From Rhodocyclaceae bacterium (GTDB taxonomy: Bacteria > Pseudomonadota > Gammaproteobacteria > Burkholderiales > Rhodocyclaceae): a DNA stretch of 7,915 bases. The notes below the pieces were generated by a model that saw nothing but the letters and a program-made list of their open reading frames with translations, was not told the DNA's origin and did no database searches. The translations under genes were made by a program, and so were the position numbers. The stretch covers positions 1 through 7,915 of the forward strand of contig DAIEEM010000128.1 of assembly GCA_027325905.1 (NCBI GenBank), read 5' to 3'. The stretch's first letter is position 1, and every line of letters begins with the position of its first letter. Shown here one piece after another: positions 1 through 6,561 of this stretch.

Positions 1-210
1 TTCGGCCTGTGGCTCTCCTTCTATCCTTTCGACCAGGACCACTATCTGGCGATCTGCGGCCACTGGCTGCAGGCGTTCGGCCTCACGGCAAAGCAGGCGG
101 CAGCGGCGCGCCAGGAAGCGCTGCAGTGGTCGCTGATGCGCGGCGCGCGCAGCGGCCGCATCGCCTGGCAGTTCGCCCGCGACTACGCCGGACGCCAGGC
201 CGGGAAGTGA
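1..210 (+). CDS. DUF815-type AAA ATPase, C-terminal 69 residues (5' truncated)
   Basis: Frame 1 is open from the window edge to TGA at 208-210 and gives 69 residues beginning FGLWLSFYPFDQDHYLA. The segment carries a pattern I recognise from the C-terminus of the DUF815 (COG2607) predicted P-loop ATPases: a WLSFYPF block, a QWSLMRGARSGR block (residues 43-54) and a closing AWQFARDYAG. The Walker motifs would lie upstream, outside the window. The cellular role of this family is not established. Its place directly before a MutT-ThiE fusion gene and converging on yacG is the usual one in betaproteobacteria, which supports the call. Its stop codon overlaps the GTG start of the next gene (GTGA), so the two are probably translationally coupled. 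The family call rests on remembered sequence similarity of a fragment only. Confidence 0.72.
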   Translation, partial: FGLWLSFYPFDQDHYLAICGHWLQAFGLTAKQAAAARQEALQWSLMRGARSGRIAWQFARDYAGRQAGK

Positions 211-1151
211 GGAAGATTACCGCCGTCGCCGCCGCCGTGATCCTGCGGCCGGACGGCGCCTTCCTGCTCGGGCGGCGCGCGCCGCACACCTTCTATCCCG
301 GCTACTGGGAGTTTCCCGGCGGCAAGGTCGAGGCCGGCGAGACGCCGCGCGACGCGCTGGTGCGCGAGCTGCACGAAGAACTGGAGATCGCGGTGCTGCG
401 CGCCACGCCGTGGATCGTTCGCGAACACGTCTATGAGCACGCCCACGTGCGGCTGCACTTCTTCCGCGTCACCGCCTGGCGCGGCGACATAAAGGACCAC
501 GTCCATGCCGCGCTGTCCTGGCAGCGCGCCGATGCCGTAGACGTCGCGCCGATGCTGCCGGCCAATGCGCCGGTGCTCGCGGCTCTGCGCCTGCCCGACT
601 TCTACGCCGTTACGCATGCCGGCGAGATCGGTGTCGCGACGCAACTCGCGGCCCTGGCACGAGCCCTCGATAACGGCCTGCGGCTGGTGCAGTTGCGCGA
701 ACCCGCGTTGGTGCCGCCGCAGCGCGGCGACTTCGTCCGCAGCGCGCTCGCCCTCTGCCGGACACGCGGCGCGCGTGGGCTCGTCAATGGCGACGCCAAT
801 CTCGCCCGCGACGCCGGCGCCGACGGCTTGCACCTCGCGGCAATGCAACTCATGAACCTCGACGCCCGCCCCGACTTCCCTCTGGTCGCGGCCTCCTGCC
901 ACACGCGGGCGGAACTCGAACACGCGGCGCGGCTCGGACTCGACTTCGCGGTGCTCGGTCCGGTCAAGGCCACGGCCAGCCACCCCGGCCAACCGGGCCT
1001 GGGCTGGCCGGCTTTCCAAGAACTCGCCGGGAACCTGCCGCTGCCGGTCTATGCGCTGGGAGGAATGGCGCGCGGCGACCTGGAAGCGGCTCAAGCGTCG
1101 GGCGCCCATGGCGTTGCGGCGATCCGCGCCGCCTGGGGTCAGGATTCCTGA
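207..1151 (+). CDS. Nudix hydrolase (MutT-like) fused to a ThiE-like domain
   Basis: A 314-aa protein with two domains. Residues 1-128 form a Nudix hydrolase of the MutT type, which cleaves nucleoside diphosphate-linked substrates (MutT removes 8-oxo-dGTP). The Nudix box runs from G39 to I61: G39-x5-E45-x7-R53-E54-L55-x-E57-E58, but the usual Gly near its end is E60. Residues 132-310 match the TIM-barrel thiamine phosphate synthase/TenI family: RLVQLREP (159-166), NGDANLARDAGADGLHL (194-210), VLGPVKATASHPG (249-261) and HGVAAI (301-306). Several ThiE substrate residues are changed (QLRxK is QLREP; the TxTK-like motif is TASH), so thiamine phosphate synthase activity is doubtful. The start chosen is GTG at 207, which overlaps the preceding stop and gives a normal MutT N-terminus (MRKITAVAAAVIL). 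The frame is open upstream to position 9, but that part is antiparallel noise in the ATPase gene. This fusion is common in beta- and gammaproteobacteria. Confidence 0.9.
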   Translation: MRKITAVAAAVILRPDGAFLLGRRAPHTFYPGYWEFPGGKVEAGETPRDALVRELHEELEIAVLRATPWIVREHVYEHAHVRLHFFRVTAWRGDIKDHVHAALSWQRADAVDVAPMLPANAPVLAALRLPDFYAVTHAGEIGVATQLAALARALDNGLRLVQLREPALVPPQRGDFVRSALALCRTRGARGLVNGDANLARDAGADGLHLAAMQLMNLDARPDFPLVAASCHTRAELEHAARLGLDFAVLGPVKATASHPGQPGLGWPAFQELAGNLPLPVYALGGMARGDLEAAQASGAHGVAAIRAAWGQDS

Positions 1152-1339
1152 TCCGGCAGGTCCGGCTGGTCCGATTCCGCGACCGCAGGCACACGATACT
1201 CGCCGGCGGCCCAGGCGCCCAGATCGATCGCCCGGCAACGTTCGGAACAAAAAGGCCGGTAGCGGTTTCCCGCCGTCCAAGCCACCGGCTTGCCGCAGCA
1301 AGGGCAGGCGACGACGGTAGGCGCGATCTTGCGGTCCAT
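1139..1339 (-). CDS. yacG: DNA gyrase inhibitor YacG, zinc-binding
   Basis: A 66-aa protein with the YacG zinc ribbon C12-x2-C15-x15-C31-x3-C35, the same spacing as in E. coli YacG, followed by the family hallmark DLGAWAAGEYRVP (residues 39-51). YacG binds GyrB and inhibits DNA gyrase in E. coli. The acidic tail (SDQPDLPDQES) is typical. The start is ATG at 1337-1339, 7 nt after the stop of the PilZ gene, with an AAAGG Shine-Dalgarno made from the end of the preceding gene, so it is very likely co-transcribed and coupled. Its 3' end overlaps the 3' end of the convergent MutT-ThiE gene by 13 bp, leaving no room for a dedicated terminator between them. Length and motifs are normal; family assignment is secure. 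Confidence 0.95.
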   Translation of the reverse strand: MDRKIAPTVVACPCCGKPVAWTAGNRYRPFCSERCRAIDLGAWAAGEYRVPAVAESDQPDLPDQES

Positions 1340-1346
1340 GGGCCTT

Positions 1347-1718
1347 TTACGACGGAATCGCCTGGTCGCGTTTGGCGAACGCGCGCGTCAAGGCGGCGCG
1401 GCCGCCGCCCTTGAAGCTGAGGAACTGGACGCCGCAGCGGAACTTCCGGTGTCCCGACGACAGCACCGTATACACCATGCGCGCCTTCGCCTCGATCAGC
1501 TTGCGCCGCCCGCCCGGATGCTCTGCCGGCAGCGAGATCAGGATGGAGATCGGCTGCTCGGAGAAGACGTTATGCTCGGTGAGCACGGCGCAGCCGGATA
1601 TGGAGACATCGTTGGTGACGCCGTGATAGGTCTCCATGTCCTCGGTGCTGTCGAAGACGATCGCCACCTTCCACTGGAACGGGTAGCGCTTGGTCTTGCG
1701 GTGTTCTACGCTGGTCAT
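1347..1718 (-). CDS. Single-domain PilZ protein, probable c-di-GMP receptor
   Basis: A 123-aa cytoplasmic protein with no signal peptide or membrane segment. It carries both halves of the PilZ c-di-GMP site: R7-x3-R11 (RKTKR) in the N-terminal switch and D37-x-S39-x2-G42 (DVSISG) in the barrel, so ligand binding is predicted to be intact. The rest looks like the PilZ beta barrel (ISILISLP at 57-64, ARMVYTV at 79-85, KFRCGVQFLSF at 92-102) with a short C-terminal helix. PilZ proteins act as c-di-GMP effectors in motility, pilus or polysaccharide control; the target of this one cannot be read from the sequence. The start at ATG 1716-1718 places the RxxxR motif seven residues in, as usual; the frame is open far upstream, but that is antisense or out of frame with zapD. 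No clear Shine-Dalgarno is visible. It sits between zapD and yacG, an uncommon insertion in that pair. Confidence 0.88.
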   Translation of the reverse strand: MTSVEHRKTKRYPFQWKVAIVFDSTEDMETYHGVTNDVSISGCAVLTEHNVFSEQPISILISLPAEHPGGRRKLIEAKARMVYTVLSSGHRKFRCGVQFLSFKGGGRAALTRAFAKRDQAIPS

Positions 1719-1781
1719 GATCGGGTCTGTGTGGTCGGGCGCGTGGTGCGGACGCTGCGGCGGCCGCTGACCGCCGATGCT

Positions 1782-1811
1782 GGCGCATGCCAATGGATTA
1801 CACGATGCGCC
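1782..1811 (-). repeat. Inverted repeat (7-bp arms) at the zapD stop codon
   Basis: Perfect arms GGCGCAT (1782-1788) and ATGCGCC (1805-1811) are separated by 16 nt and start within the zapD TAG stop (1811-1813). In the transcript this would fold into a hairpin directly after zapD. There is no downstream T-run, so a classic intrinsic terminator is unlikely. A role in mRNA processing or in partial uncoupling of zapD from the PilZ gene, 92 nt downstream, is possible but inferred. Confidence 0.4.
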
Positions 1812-2566
1812 TAAAGGTTGCAGAAGGTCAGCTCGAACGGAACATCCACTTCGGCCTGCTTCGGCCGCATGCCGGTGTCGGGCGTCAGGAAACGTATGTT
1901 GAGAGCATACTTGTTGGCGCCGATCTCCGGCACGTAGGGATCGGCGCGGTGCACGCGCAGGCGGATCATTTGCGAGATACGCCCCGCCAGCATCAACTGG
2001 TAGCTGCCGTGCGCCGCCATCTTCGATTCGGGGCGGCCCGAGGCGCGCAGCAGGCGCAGCACGATGGACAAGCCGGCGCGGATCGCCAGCATCGGCCCGA
2101 CCCAGGCGCCCAGGTCGTCGCGGCGCTGCGCGGCATCGCGGTTGAGCCAGAAATGATACGAGGGCAGGTCGAACTCGCAGACGCCGCCGGGAATGCCGAT
2201 ACGGTTCTTGATGCTCATCAGCCACTCGTTCTCGCGCAAGTAGTGGCCGATGCGGCCTTGCATCGCCAGCATCGCCGCCGACGCATGCTCGATCTCGTAA
2301 AGGGCGCCGGCCAGCGCCTCCTCCGAAATCTCCGGGTTATTGCGGAAGGACAGCAGTATCTGGCGCTGGCGTTCGAGTTCCTGGACGAGATCGAACTTGA
2401 GGTCGGCACGGCCGGCGACTTCGAGAATCTCGAAGAGGGTGACCAGCGCGACGTGATGGTCCTCGGCTTCGTCGGCGGCGATGAAATAGGCGATCTTGTC
2501 GAATAGATCCTCGAGGCGCAATAAAGTGCGTATGCGCTCGCTCAGAGGGTACTCGTAAGTAATCAC
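1811..2566 (-). CDS. zapD: Cell division protein ZapD
   Basis: A 251-aa protein, the normal length for ZapD (YacF, DUF1342), which binds the C-terminal tail of FtsZ and bundles FtsZ filaments at the Z-ring. Family blocks are clear: YEYPLSERIRTLLRLEDLF at residues 4-22, the helical QELERQRQILLSFR region (62-75), ENEWLMSIKNRIGIPGG (112-128), CEFDLPSYHFWL (130-141) and the C-terminal GSYQLML (187-193). The start chosen is GTG at 2564-2566, giving the typical VITYEYPL opening; an upstream in-frame ATG at 2707 would overlap coaE by about 90 bp and add residues unlike the family. No strong Shine-Dalgarno is seen, so start confidence is moderate. It lies 52 nt downstream of coaE, the standard pairing in proteobacteria, with yacG further down. 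Confidence 0.93.
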   Translation of the reverse strand: MITYEYPLSERIRTLLRLEDLFDKIAYFIAADEAEDHHVALVTLFEILEVAGRADLKFDLVQELERQRQILLSFRNNPEISEEALAGALYEIEHASAAMLAMQGRIGHYLRENEWLMSIKNRIGIPGGVCEFDLPSYHFWLNRDAAQRRDDLGAWVGPMLAIRAGLSIVLRLLRASGRPESKMAAHGSYQLMLAGRISQMIRLRVHRADPYVPEIGANKYALNIRFLTPDTGMRPKQAEVDVPFELTFCNL

Positions 2567-2618
2567 GCGCCGGCCCGGTGGAAAATAGCGGCAATTCTGA
2601 CCGATTCGGCGGAAAAGC

Positions 2619-3239
2619 TCAACTTTGGTATGACAACGCCGCCAGCCCGAGATAGCGGCGATGCAGATCTTCGACCTGCGGCCGCAGGCCGGCAAGTTCG
2701 CCGTCATTGTCGATGATGTCGTCGGCGGCGGCGCGCCGAGCCGCCCGGCTCGCCTGCGTCGCCATGATTTCCCAAACTTGCGCCCGTGTCAGGCCGCTGC
2801 GCGCCATGACGCGCGCGACCTGGGTTTCCTCGCGGCAATCGACGACGGCGACGCGCGCCACGCGGCGGCGGTAGTCGCCTCCCGCCTCCACCAACAGGGG
2901 AACCGCCAGCACGGCATACGGCGTCGGTGCGGCAGCGCAGCGGTCTGCGCTGCCGGCGCGGATCAGCGGATGGAGGATGGCTTCGAGCCGATGCCGCGCC
3001 GCCGCATCGGCGAAAACCAGCTTGCGCATCGCCGCCCGATCGAGGCTGCCGTCGGCGGCGACGGCGGCGGCGCCGAAGGCGGCGCGGATGGCCGGCATCG
3101 CCGCGCCCTGCGCGGCGGTCAGTTCGTGCGCAATGGCGTCGGTGTCGACGACGGCGGCGCCGAGTTCGGCAAAGAGTTCGGCGGCGGCGCTCTTGCCGCT
3201 GCCGATACCGCCGGTAAGGCCGACGACGAACGCCGTCAT
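2619..3239 (-). CDS. coaE: Dephospho-CoA kinase
   Basis: A 206-aa enzyme of normal length that phosphorylates the 3'-hydroxyl of dephospho-CoA with ATP, the last step of coenzyme A synthesis. The P-loop is at residues 10-17 (GGIGSGKS). The DTDAIAHEL block (32-40) corresponds to the conserved acidic substrate site, LEAILHPLI (85-93) and VPLLVEAG (113-120) are family signatures, R147SGLTRAQV begins the lid region, and DDIIDNDG (173-180) is the conserved end of the core. The ATG at 3237-3239 overlaps the stop of the upstream SPOR gene by 4 nt (ATGA), indicating translational coupling. The reading frame stays open upstream to 3911, but that part lies out of frame within the SPOR gene and is not protein-like. 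Usual companions zapD and yacG follow; pilD, often adjacent, is not present in the window. Confidence 0.96.
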   Translation of the reverse strand: MTAFVVGLTGGIGSGKSAAAELFAELGAAVVDTDAIAHELTAAQGAAMPAIRAAFGAAAVAADGSLDRAAMRKLVFADAAARHRLEAILHPLIRAGSADRCAAAPTPYAVLAVPLLVEAGGDYRRRVARVAVVDCREETQVARVMARSGLTRAQVWEIMATQASRAARRAAADDIIDNDGELAGLRPQVEDLHRRYLGLAALSYQS

Positions 3240-3874
3240 GGACAGTCGGCGACCGTCGCCCCCGCTGCGGCGGACAGCAGTTCGGGCAGACGCTTGGCGA
3301 GAACGTCGGCGGCACCGCGCACCTCCAGTCGGGTCGTCGGCGCGGGCTTGGTGCGCGTCTCGATGTGCGCCGACTTGACGCCCTTCTTGGTGAGTATCTG
3401 GAGAAACTGAGTGGCCGCGGCTTCGTCGCGGAACAGTCCGAGCGATATAACGAAAGTGCCGCCCTCGCCCGGCATGACGTGGAAATCGCCGACGCCGAAG
3501 AACTTGAGTTCGCCCGCCTTCTTGTCGGCGGCGGCCTTGTTCGGCAGGGCGGGAATAGTGACCCAGTAGTTCGGCTCCGCGGCGGGCAGGACGGCAGCGA
3601 CGAGGCCGGCACCCAGCAAAGCCTGCTGGAGCGCCCCCGCATCCTTGGCGGCCACGCCCTCGATGCGACGGCATGCCGACGGCGGCGCGGTGGTGGTGGC
3701 GGTGGCGGCGGCGGCGGCGGCGGGCAGCGCCAAGGTCACTTTCATCTTCTCCGGATGCAACTGGTTTCGCAGCCGCTGCGGCTCGCGGCCTTCTTCCTTC
3801 CCGCCCAGGTAGTCTCCGCCCCAGACGAGGAAGAGCAGGTTGGCCAGAACGAGAAGAAAGAAGGCGATGCGCAT
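3236..3874 (-). CDS. Membrane-anchored SPOR-domain protein
   Basis: A 212-aa protein with a single N-terminal membrane segment (residues 4-18, [19 protein letters not shown]) without an obvious signal-peptidase site, so it is predicted to be an inner-membrane anchor with the rest in the periplasm. A short charged stretch (24-45) leads to an Ala/Thr/Pro linker (50-66), then a region matching the SPOR fold at about 101-175: YWVTIP, a helix rich in Ala and Lys, [22 protein letters not shown] and a final strand near HIETR. SPOR domains bind denuded peptidoglycan glycan strands, often at division septa. The sequence is divergent, so the domain call rests on the repeated strand-helix pattern. The ATG at 3872-3874 overlaps the trpB2 stop by 1 nt (TGATG). 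Placement before coaE and zapD fits a division or envelope role. Two cysteines (C68, C211) flank the periplasmic part. Confidence 0.75.
   Translation of the reverse strand: MRIAFFLLVLANLLFLVWGGDYLGGKEEGREPQRLRNQLHPEKMKVTLALPAAAAAATATTTAPPSACRRIEGVAAKDAGALQQALLGAGLVAAVLPAAEPNYWVTIPALPNKAAADKKAGELKFFGVGDFHVMPGEGGTFVISLGLFRDEAAATQFLQILTKKGVKSAHIETRTKPAPTTRLEVRGAADVLAKRLPELLSAAAGATVADCP
3681..3723. repeat. GGN/GGC trinucleotide tract inside the SPOR gene
   Basis: A low-complexity run of GGC and GGT triplets, with six uninterrupted GGC units at 3704-3721. On the coding (minus) strand it reads GCC/ACC and encodes the Ala/Thr linker of the SPOR protein (residues 52-62). Unit-length changes would keep the frame, so linker length could vary between strains by replication slippage; this is inference. 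Confidence 0.6.
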
Positions 3875-5226
3875 CAGCCGACCTTCGGCAAATGCGCCAG
3901 CGAAGTTTCAATGGCGTCGCGCGGATACTCGTAGTCCTCGAGCTTGCCGGCGAAATAGCGGTCGTAGGAAGCCATGTCGAAATGGCCGTGGCCCGACAGA
4001 TTGAACAGCAACGTCTTCGGCTCGCCGGTCTCGCGGCAAGCGAGCGCCTCGTCGATGCAGGCGCGGATGGCGTGGTTCGACTCCGGCGCCGGGATGATGC
4101 CCTCGGCGCACGCGAATTTCACGCCGGCCTCGAAGGTCGCCAGTTGCGGCACGGCGACGGCTTCGATAAGACCTTCGTGCAGCAGTTGCGACACCAGCGG
4201 CGAATCGCCGTGGTAGCGCAGCCCGCCGGCATGAATGCCGGGCGGCATGAAATCGTGGCCGAGCGTGTACATTTTCATCAGCGGCGTGAAGCCGCTGGCG
4301 TCGCCATAGTCGTAGGCGTAGACGCCGCGGGTCAGCGTCGGGCAGGAGGTCGGCTCGACGGCCACCAGGCGCACCTTCTTGCCGGCCGCCTTGTCGGCAA
4401 AGAACGGAAAGGCGATGCCGGCGAAGTTGGATCCGCCGCCGCAGGGCGCGAACACCATGTCGGGATACTCGCCGATCTTCTCCAACTGCTTCTTCGCTTC
4501 GAGACCGATCACAGTCTGGTGCAGCAACACGTGGTTAAGCACCGAACCGAGCGCGTACTTCGTGTCGGCGCGCGAAGCGGCTTCCTCGACGGCTTCGGAA
4601 ATCGCGATGCCGAGCGAGCCCTGATTGTCCGGGTCCTTGGCGAGAATCGCGCGGCCGGTGTTCGTCATGTCGCTCGGGCTGGCGAAGACTTCGGCGCCCC
4701 AAGTCTGCATCATCGAGCGGCGGAACGGCTTCTGGTCGTAGCTGATCTTGACCATGTAGATGCGCACTTCGATGCCGAACATCTGGCCGGCGAAGGCGAG
4801 CGAGGAACCCCATTGGCCGGCTCCCGTCTCGGTGGTGAGGCGCTTGATGCCGGCGATCTTGTTGAAATACGCCTGCGGGATCGCCGAGTTCGGCTTGTGC
4901 GAGCCGGTCGGCGAGACGCCTTCGTACTTGTAGTAGATCTTGGCCGGCGTGCCGAGCGCCTTTTCCAGCCGCAAAGCGCGTATCAGCGGCGTCGGCCGCC
5001 ACAGGCGATAGGCCTCGCGCACCTCGTCGGGGATGGGAATCCAGCGTTCGGCGCTCATTTCCTGCGCCAGGATGGTCTCGGGAAAAATGACCATCATCTG
5101 CTCCGGGCCGACCGGCTTGCCGTCCGGACCCAGCGGCGGCAGCGGCGCGTTGGGCATATCGGCAACGACGTTGTACCAATGGGTCGGTATCTCGTTTTCG
5201 TCAAGCATGATACGGGTTGCGGTCAT
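3874..5226 (-). CDS. TrpB2-type tryptophan synthase beta-like PLP enzyme
   Basis: A 450-aa fold-type II PLP enzyme of the TrpB2 group (TrpB-like proteins, longer than the roughly 400-aa canonical TrpB1). The Schiff-base lysine is K111 in GSHKPNSA (108-115). E133-TGAGQWG (133-140) carries the catalytic glutamate region, CGGGSN (262-267) is the PLP phosphate loop, [12 protein letters not shown] (375-386) the conserved C-terminal loop, and NLSGHGHFD (409-417) corresponds to the SGRGDKD-like end of TrpB1. The long N-terminal extension (1-75) is typical of TrpB2. Known TrpB2 enzymes condense indole with serine and work without, or only loosely with, TrpA; indole salvage has been proposed. No trpA or other trp gene is in the window. 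Start: ATG 5224-5226, preceded by a clear GAGGAG 6 nt upstream; an upstream in-frame ATG at 5253 has no such site. It is first in the minus-strand series and overlaps the SPOR gene by 1 nt. Confidence 0.93.
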   Translation of the reverse strand: MTATRIMLDENEIPTHWYNVVADMPNAPLPPLGPDGKPVGPEQMMVIFPETILAQEMSAERWIPIPDEVREAYRLWRPTPLIRALRLEKALGTPAKIYYKYEGVSPTGSHKPNSAIPQAYFNKIAGIKRLTTETGAGQWGSSLAFAGQMFGIEVRIYMVKISYDQKPFRRSMMQTWGAEVFASPSDMTNTGRAILAKDPDNQGSLGIAISEAVEEAASRADTKYALGSVLNHVLLHQTVIGLEAKKQLEKIGEYPDMVFAPCGGGSNFAGIAFPFFADKAAGKKVRLVAVEPTSCPTLTRGVYAYDYGDASGFTPLMKMYTLGHDFMPPGIHAGGLRYHGDSPLVSQLLHEGLIEAVAVPQLATFEAGVKFACAEGIIPAPESNHAIRACIDEALACRETGEPKTLLFNLSGHGHFDMASYDRYFAGKLEDYEYPRDAIETSLAHLPKVG

Positions 5227-5250
5227 CTGAGCTCCTCGCCGGGCAATCGG

Positions 5251-5270
5251 CAAAAATCGCTACGTTAGCG
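5251..5270 (-). promoter_or_regulatory. Small hairpin plus T-run in the trpB2 leader (possible attenuator or operator)
   Basis: Read on the minus strand, a perfect stem CGCTA-ACG-TAGCG (5270-5258) is followed at once by ATTTTTG (5257-5251). It lies 31 nt upstream of the trpB2 ATG. The arrangement resembles an intrinsic terminator placed in a leader, although the 5-bp stem is short; alternatively the 13-bp palindrome could be a protein-binding site between the divergent genes. No leader peptide rich in Trp codons was found by eye. Confidence 0.3.
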
Positions 5271-5311
5271 CAAACATAGAGGGAATTGAAGAGGCATTCA
5301 TCATTCCTGAT

Positions 5312-5340
5312 TTGCCGGGCCAGCGACGCCCGTCTATGCT
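5312..5340 (+). promoter_or_regulatory. Candidate sigma-70 promoter for the 387-aa unknown gene
   Basis: TTGCCG (5312-5317) and TATGCT (5335-5340) are separated by 17 nt, each matching four of six consensus bases. Transcription would start near 5347, leaving a leader of about 28 nt before the ATG at 5375. It is the best match I could find by eye in the divergent intergenic region. Confidence 0.4.
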
Positions 5341-5374
5341 GCCCGCGCCCCAAACGACAAGAGGATGCCACGCC

Positions 5375-6538
5375 ATGCAGTCCGGACCCAGAGAGATCGT
5401 CACCCCGTTTCGGCCGATACCGCTCGATGTGCCCGAAGGGATGACGCCGAACGAATTCTTCAACAGCGCCGAGAACCTCAACGACCTCGCGCACAACAAC
5501 GGCCTGTTGCAGAATCCCGAAGGACTGCTGCTCTACCGCAAGGCGCTCGGCCACAGCAACCTCTTCGACGCCTCGATCATCTACAACACCTCGCAGAGCA
5601 TCCTCGATCCGCTCGGCCGACCGGTGCGCCGCACCCAGGTGCCGGAGAACGTCAAGAACGTCTGGAACCGCATGAACCAGGTCGTCATCGAGTACATGCT
5701 CGAACGCTATCCCGATCCCGCCGCGCACCTGGTACTCGCCGGCGAAGCCAGCCTAGACGCCACCTGGCCGCTGACTTCGCCGGGCGTGCCGAGCATCCGC
5801 ATGCTGCACAACCACTTCATCGTCTTCAGCAAGGCCGACCTGCGCGAGGCGCCGATCGCCGATCCGCACAACCCCAACCTCAACGACGGCGGCCAGCACT
5901 CGCTGTTCCAGGCCTACATGCGCGAGGTCTATCGCGACTTCATCAGCGCGCTCGACCTGCAGATCCTGCGGCCTTGCCCCGAAGGCAGTTGCCGCATCGG
6001 TCTCACCGGCTACCCGCAAGGCCTGCCGAGCTGGGACGTCGCGGGAGGCGCCCCGGCGCTGCGGGAGGTGCGCTTCTGGAAGGAATACGACACCATTCTC
6101 AAGGGCTTCATCGACTTCTACCGCACCTTCTTCAGCCAGGTATCGACGCGCAACGCGGCGATGCCGCGCGACATCTACTTCCCCGACTTGGTCGAGGACA
6201 AGCTGCTCTTCAACAATGACTTCCTCATGACGGCGAAGATGGTGCGCGCGCGCTGCATCCACGACGCCAAATATGCCAATGCCATTCGCTGGCAGCCGGC
6301 CTTCAAGCAGTTGATCTACCGCAACGACGAAGGACGCATCATCGTCACCATCAGCCAGAATTCGATAGGCAACGCCATCACCGAACTGCTCGGCGTCGTC
6401 GTCAACCGCAAGCCGGATGCCGACGCCTACGCCCGCGCCGAACCGGCGCTCATCGAACAACTGCTGGAAGTGCGCCGCCGCCTGATCGAGGCCGACCTCG
6501 GCGAGGGCATCGCCACACCCTACTGGGACGCAAGCTAG
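5375..6538 (+). CDS. Conserved-looking protein of unknown function, 387 aa, soluble
   Basis: I do not recognise the family. The frame has steady GC-rich third positions and a sensible amino-acid mix, so it is a real gene. There is no signal peptide, membrane segment or coiled coil: a globular cytoplasmic protein is expected. Visible features: an Asn-rich segment FFNSAENLNDLAHNN (28-42); a hydrophobic strand ending in two close histidines, RMLHNHFIVFSK (142-153), preceded by TWPLTSPG; further histidines H165 and H175 (DPHNPNLNDGGQH); a CPEGSC pair (C201, C206); aromatic-rich helices at 233-256 (RFWKEYDTILKGFIDFYRTFFSQV); and a conserved-looking QNSIGNAITELLGVVVN (328-344). The H145/N/H147 strand faintly recalls HIT/GalT-type nucleotidyl-transfer folds, but the HxHxQ or HxHxH signature is absent, so no function is claimed. 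The ATG at 5375 has AAGAGG 10 nt upstream; the frame is open to 5312 but the extension overlaps the candidate promoter. It is transcribed divergently from trpB2. Confidence 0.85.
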   Translation: MQSGPREIVTPFRPIPLDVPEGMTPNEFFNSAENLNDLAHNNGLLQNPEGLLLYRKALGHSNLFDASIIYNTSQSILDPLGRPVRRTQVPENVKNVWNRMNQVVIEYMLERYPDPAAHLVLAGEASLDATWPLTSPGVPSIRMLHNHFIVFSKADLREAPIADPHNPNLNDGGQHSLFQAYMREVYRDFISALDLQILRPCPEGSCRIGLTGYPQGLPSWDVAGGAPALREVRFWKEYDTILKGFIDFYRTFFSQVSTRNAAMPRDIYFPDLVEDKLLFNNDFLMTAKMVRARCIHDAKYANAIRWQPAFKQLIYRNDEGRIIVTISQNSIGNAITELLGVVVNRKPDADAYARAEPALIEQLLEVRRRLIEADLGEGIATPYWDAS

Positions 6539-6543
6539 GCAAA

Positions 6544-6557
6544 CGCCAATGATGGCG
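6544..6557. repeat. Short hairpin just after the unknown gene
   Basis: CGCCA (6544-6548) and TGGCG (6553-6557) form a perfect 5-bp stem with a 4-nt loop, 5 nt after the TAG at 6536-6538. There is no T-run after it, so it is at best a weak 3'-end structure rather than a proven terminator. Confidence 0.3.
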
Positions 6558-6561
6558 GATA

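Noticed and set aside
183..1301. Minus-strand frame of 372 aa opposite the MutT-ThiE gene
   Set aside because: Covers a well-supported fusion gene on the other strand and also overlaps yacG; composition is that of a shadow frame.
1719..2225. Upstream extension of the PilZ frame
   Set aside because: It overlaps zapD out of frame and would add about 170 low-quality residues; the ATG at 1718 puts the RxxxR motif at the normal place.
3240..3911. Upstream extension of the coaE frame, suggesting a fused N-terminal domain
   Set aside because: The extension is out of frame within the SPOR gene and is Arg/Gly-rich; CoaE begins normally at the ATG in the 4-nt overlap.
5227..5253. Earlier ATG for trpB2 at 5253
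   Set aside because: The ATG at 5226 has GAGGAG at proper spacing and gives the family N-terminus; the earlier one has no ribosome site.
3673..5268. Long plus-strand frame (531 aa) antisense to trpB2 and the SPOR gene
   Set aside because: Arg/Gly/Ala/His-rich translation with no domain pattern, lying opposite a clear TrpB2 enzyme; typical antisense shadow in GC-rich DNA.
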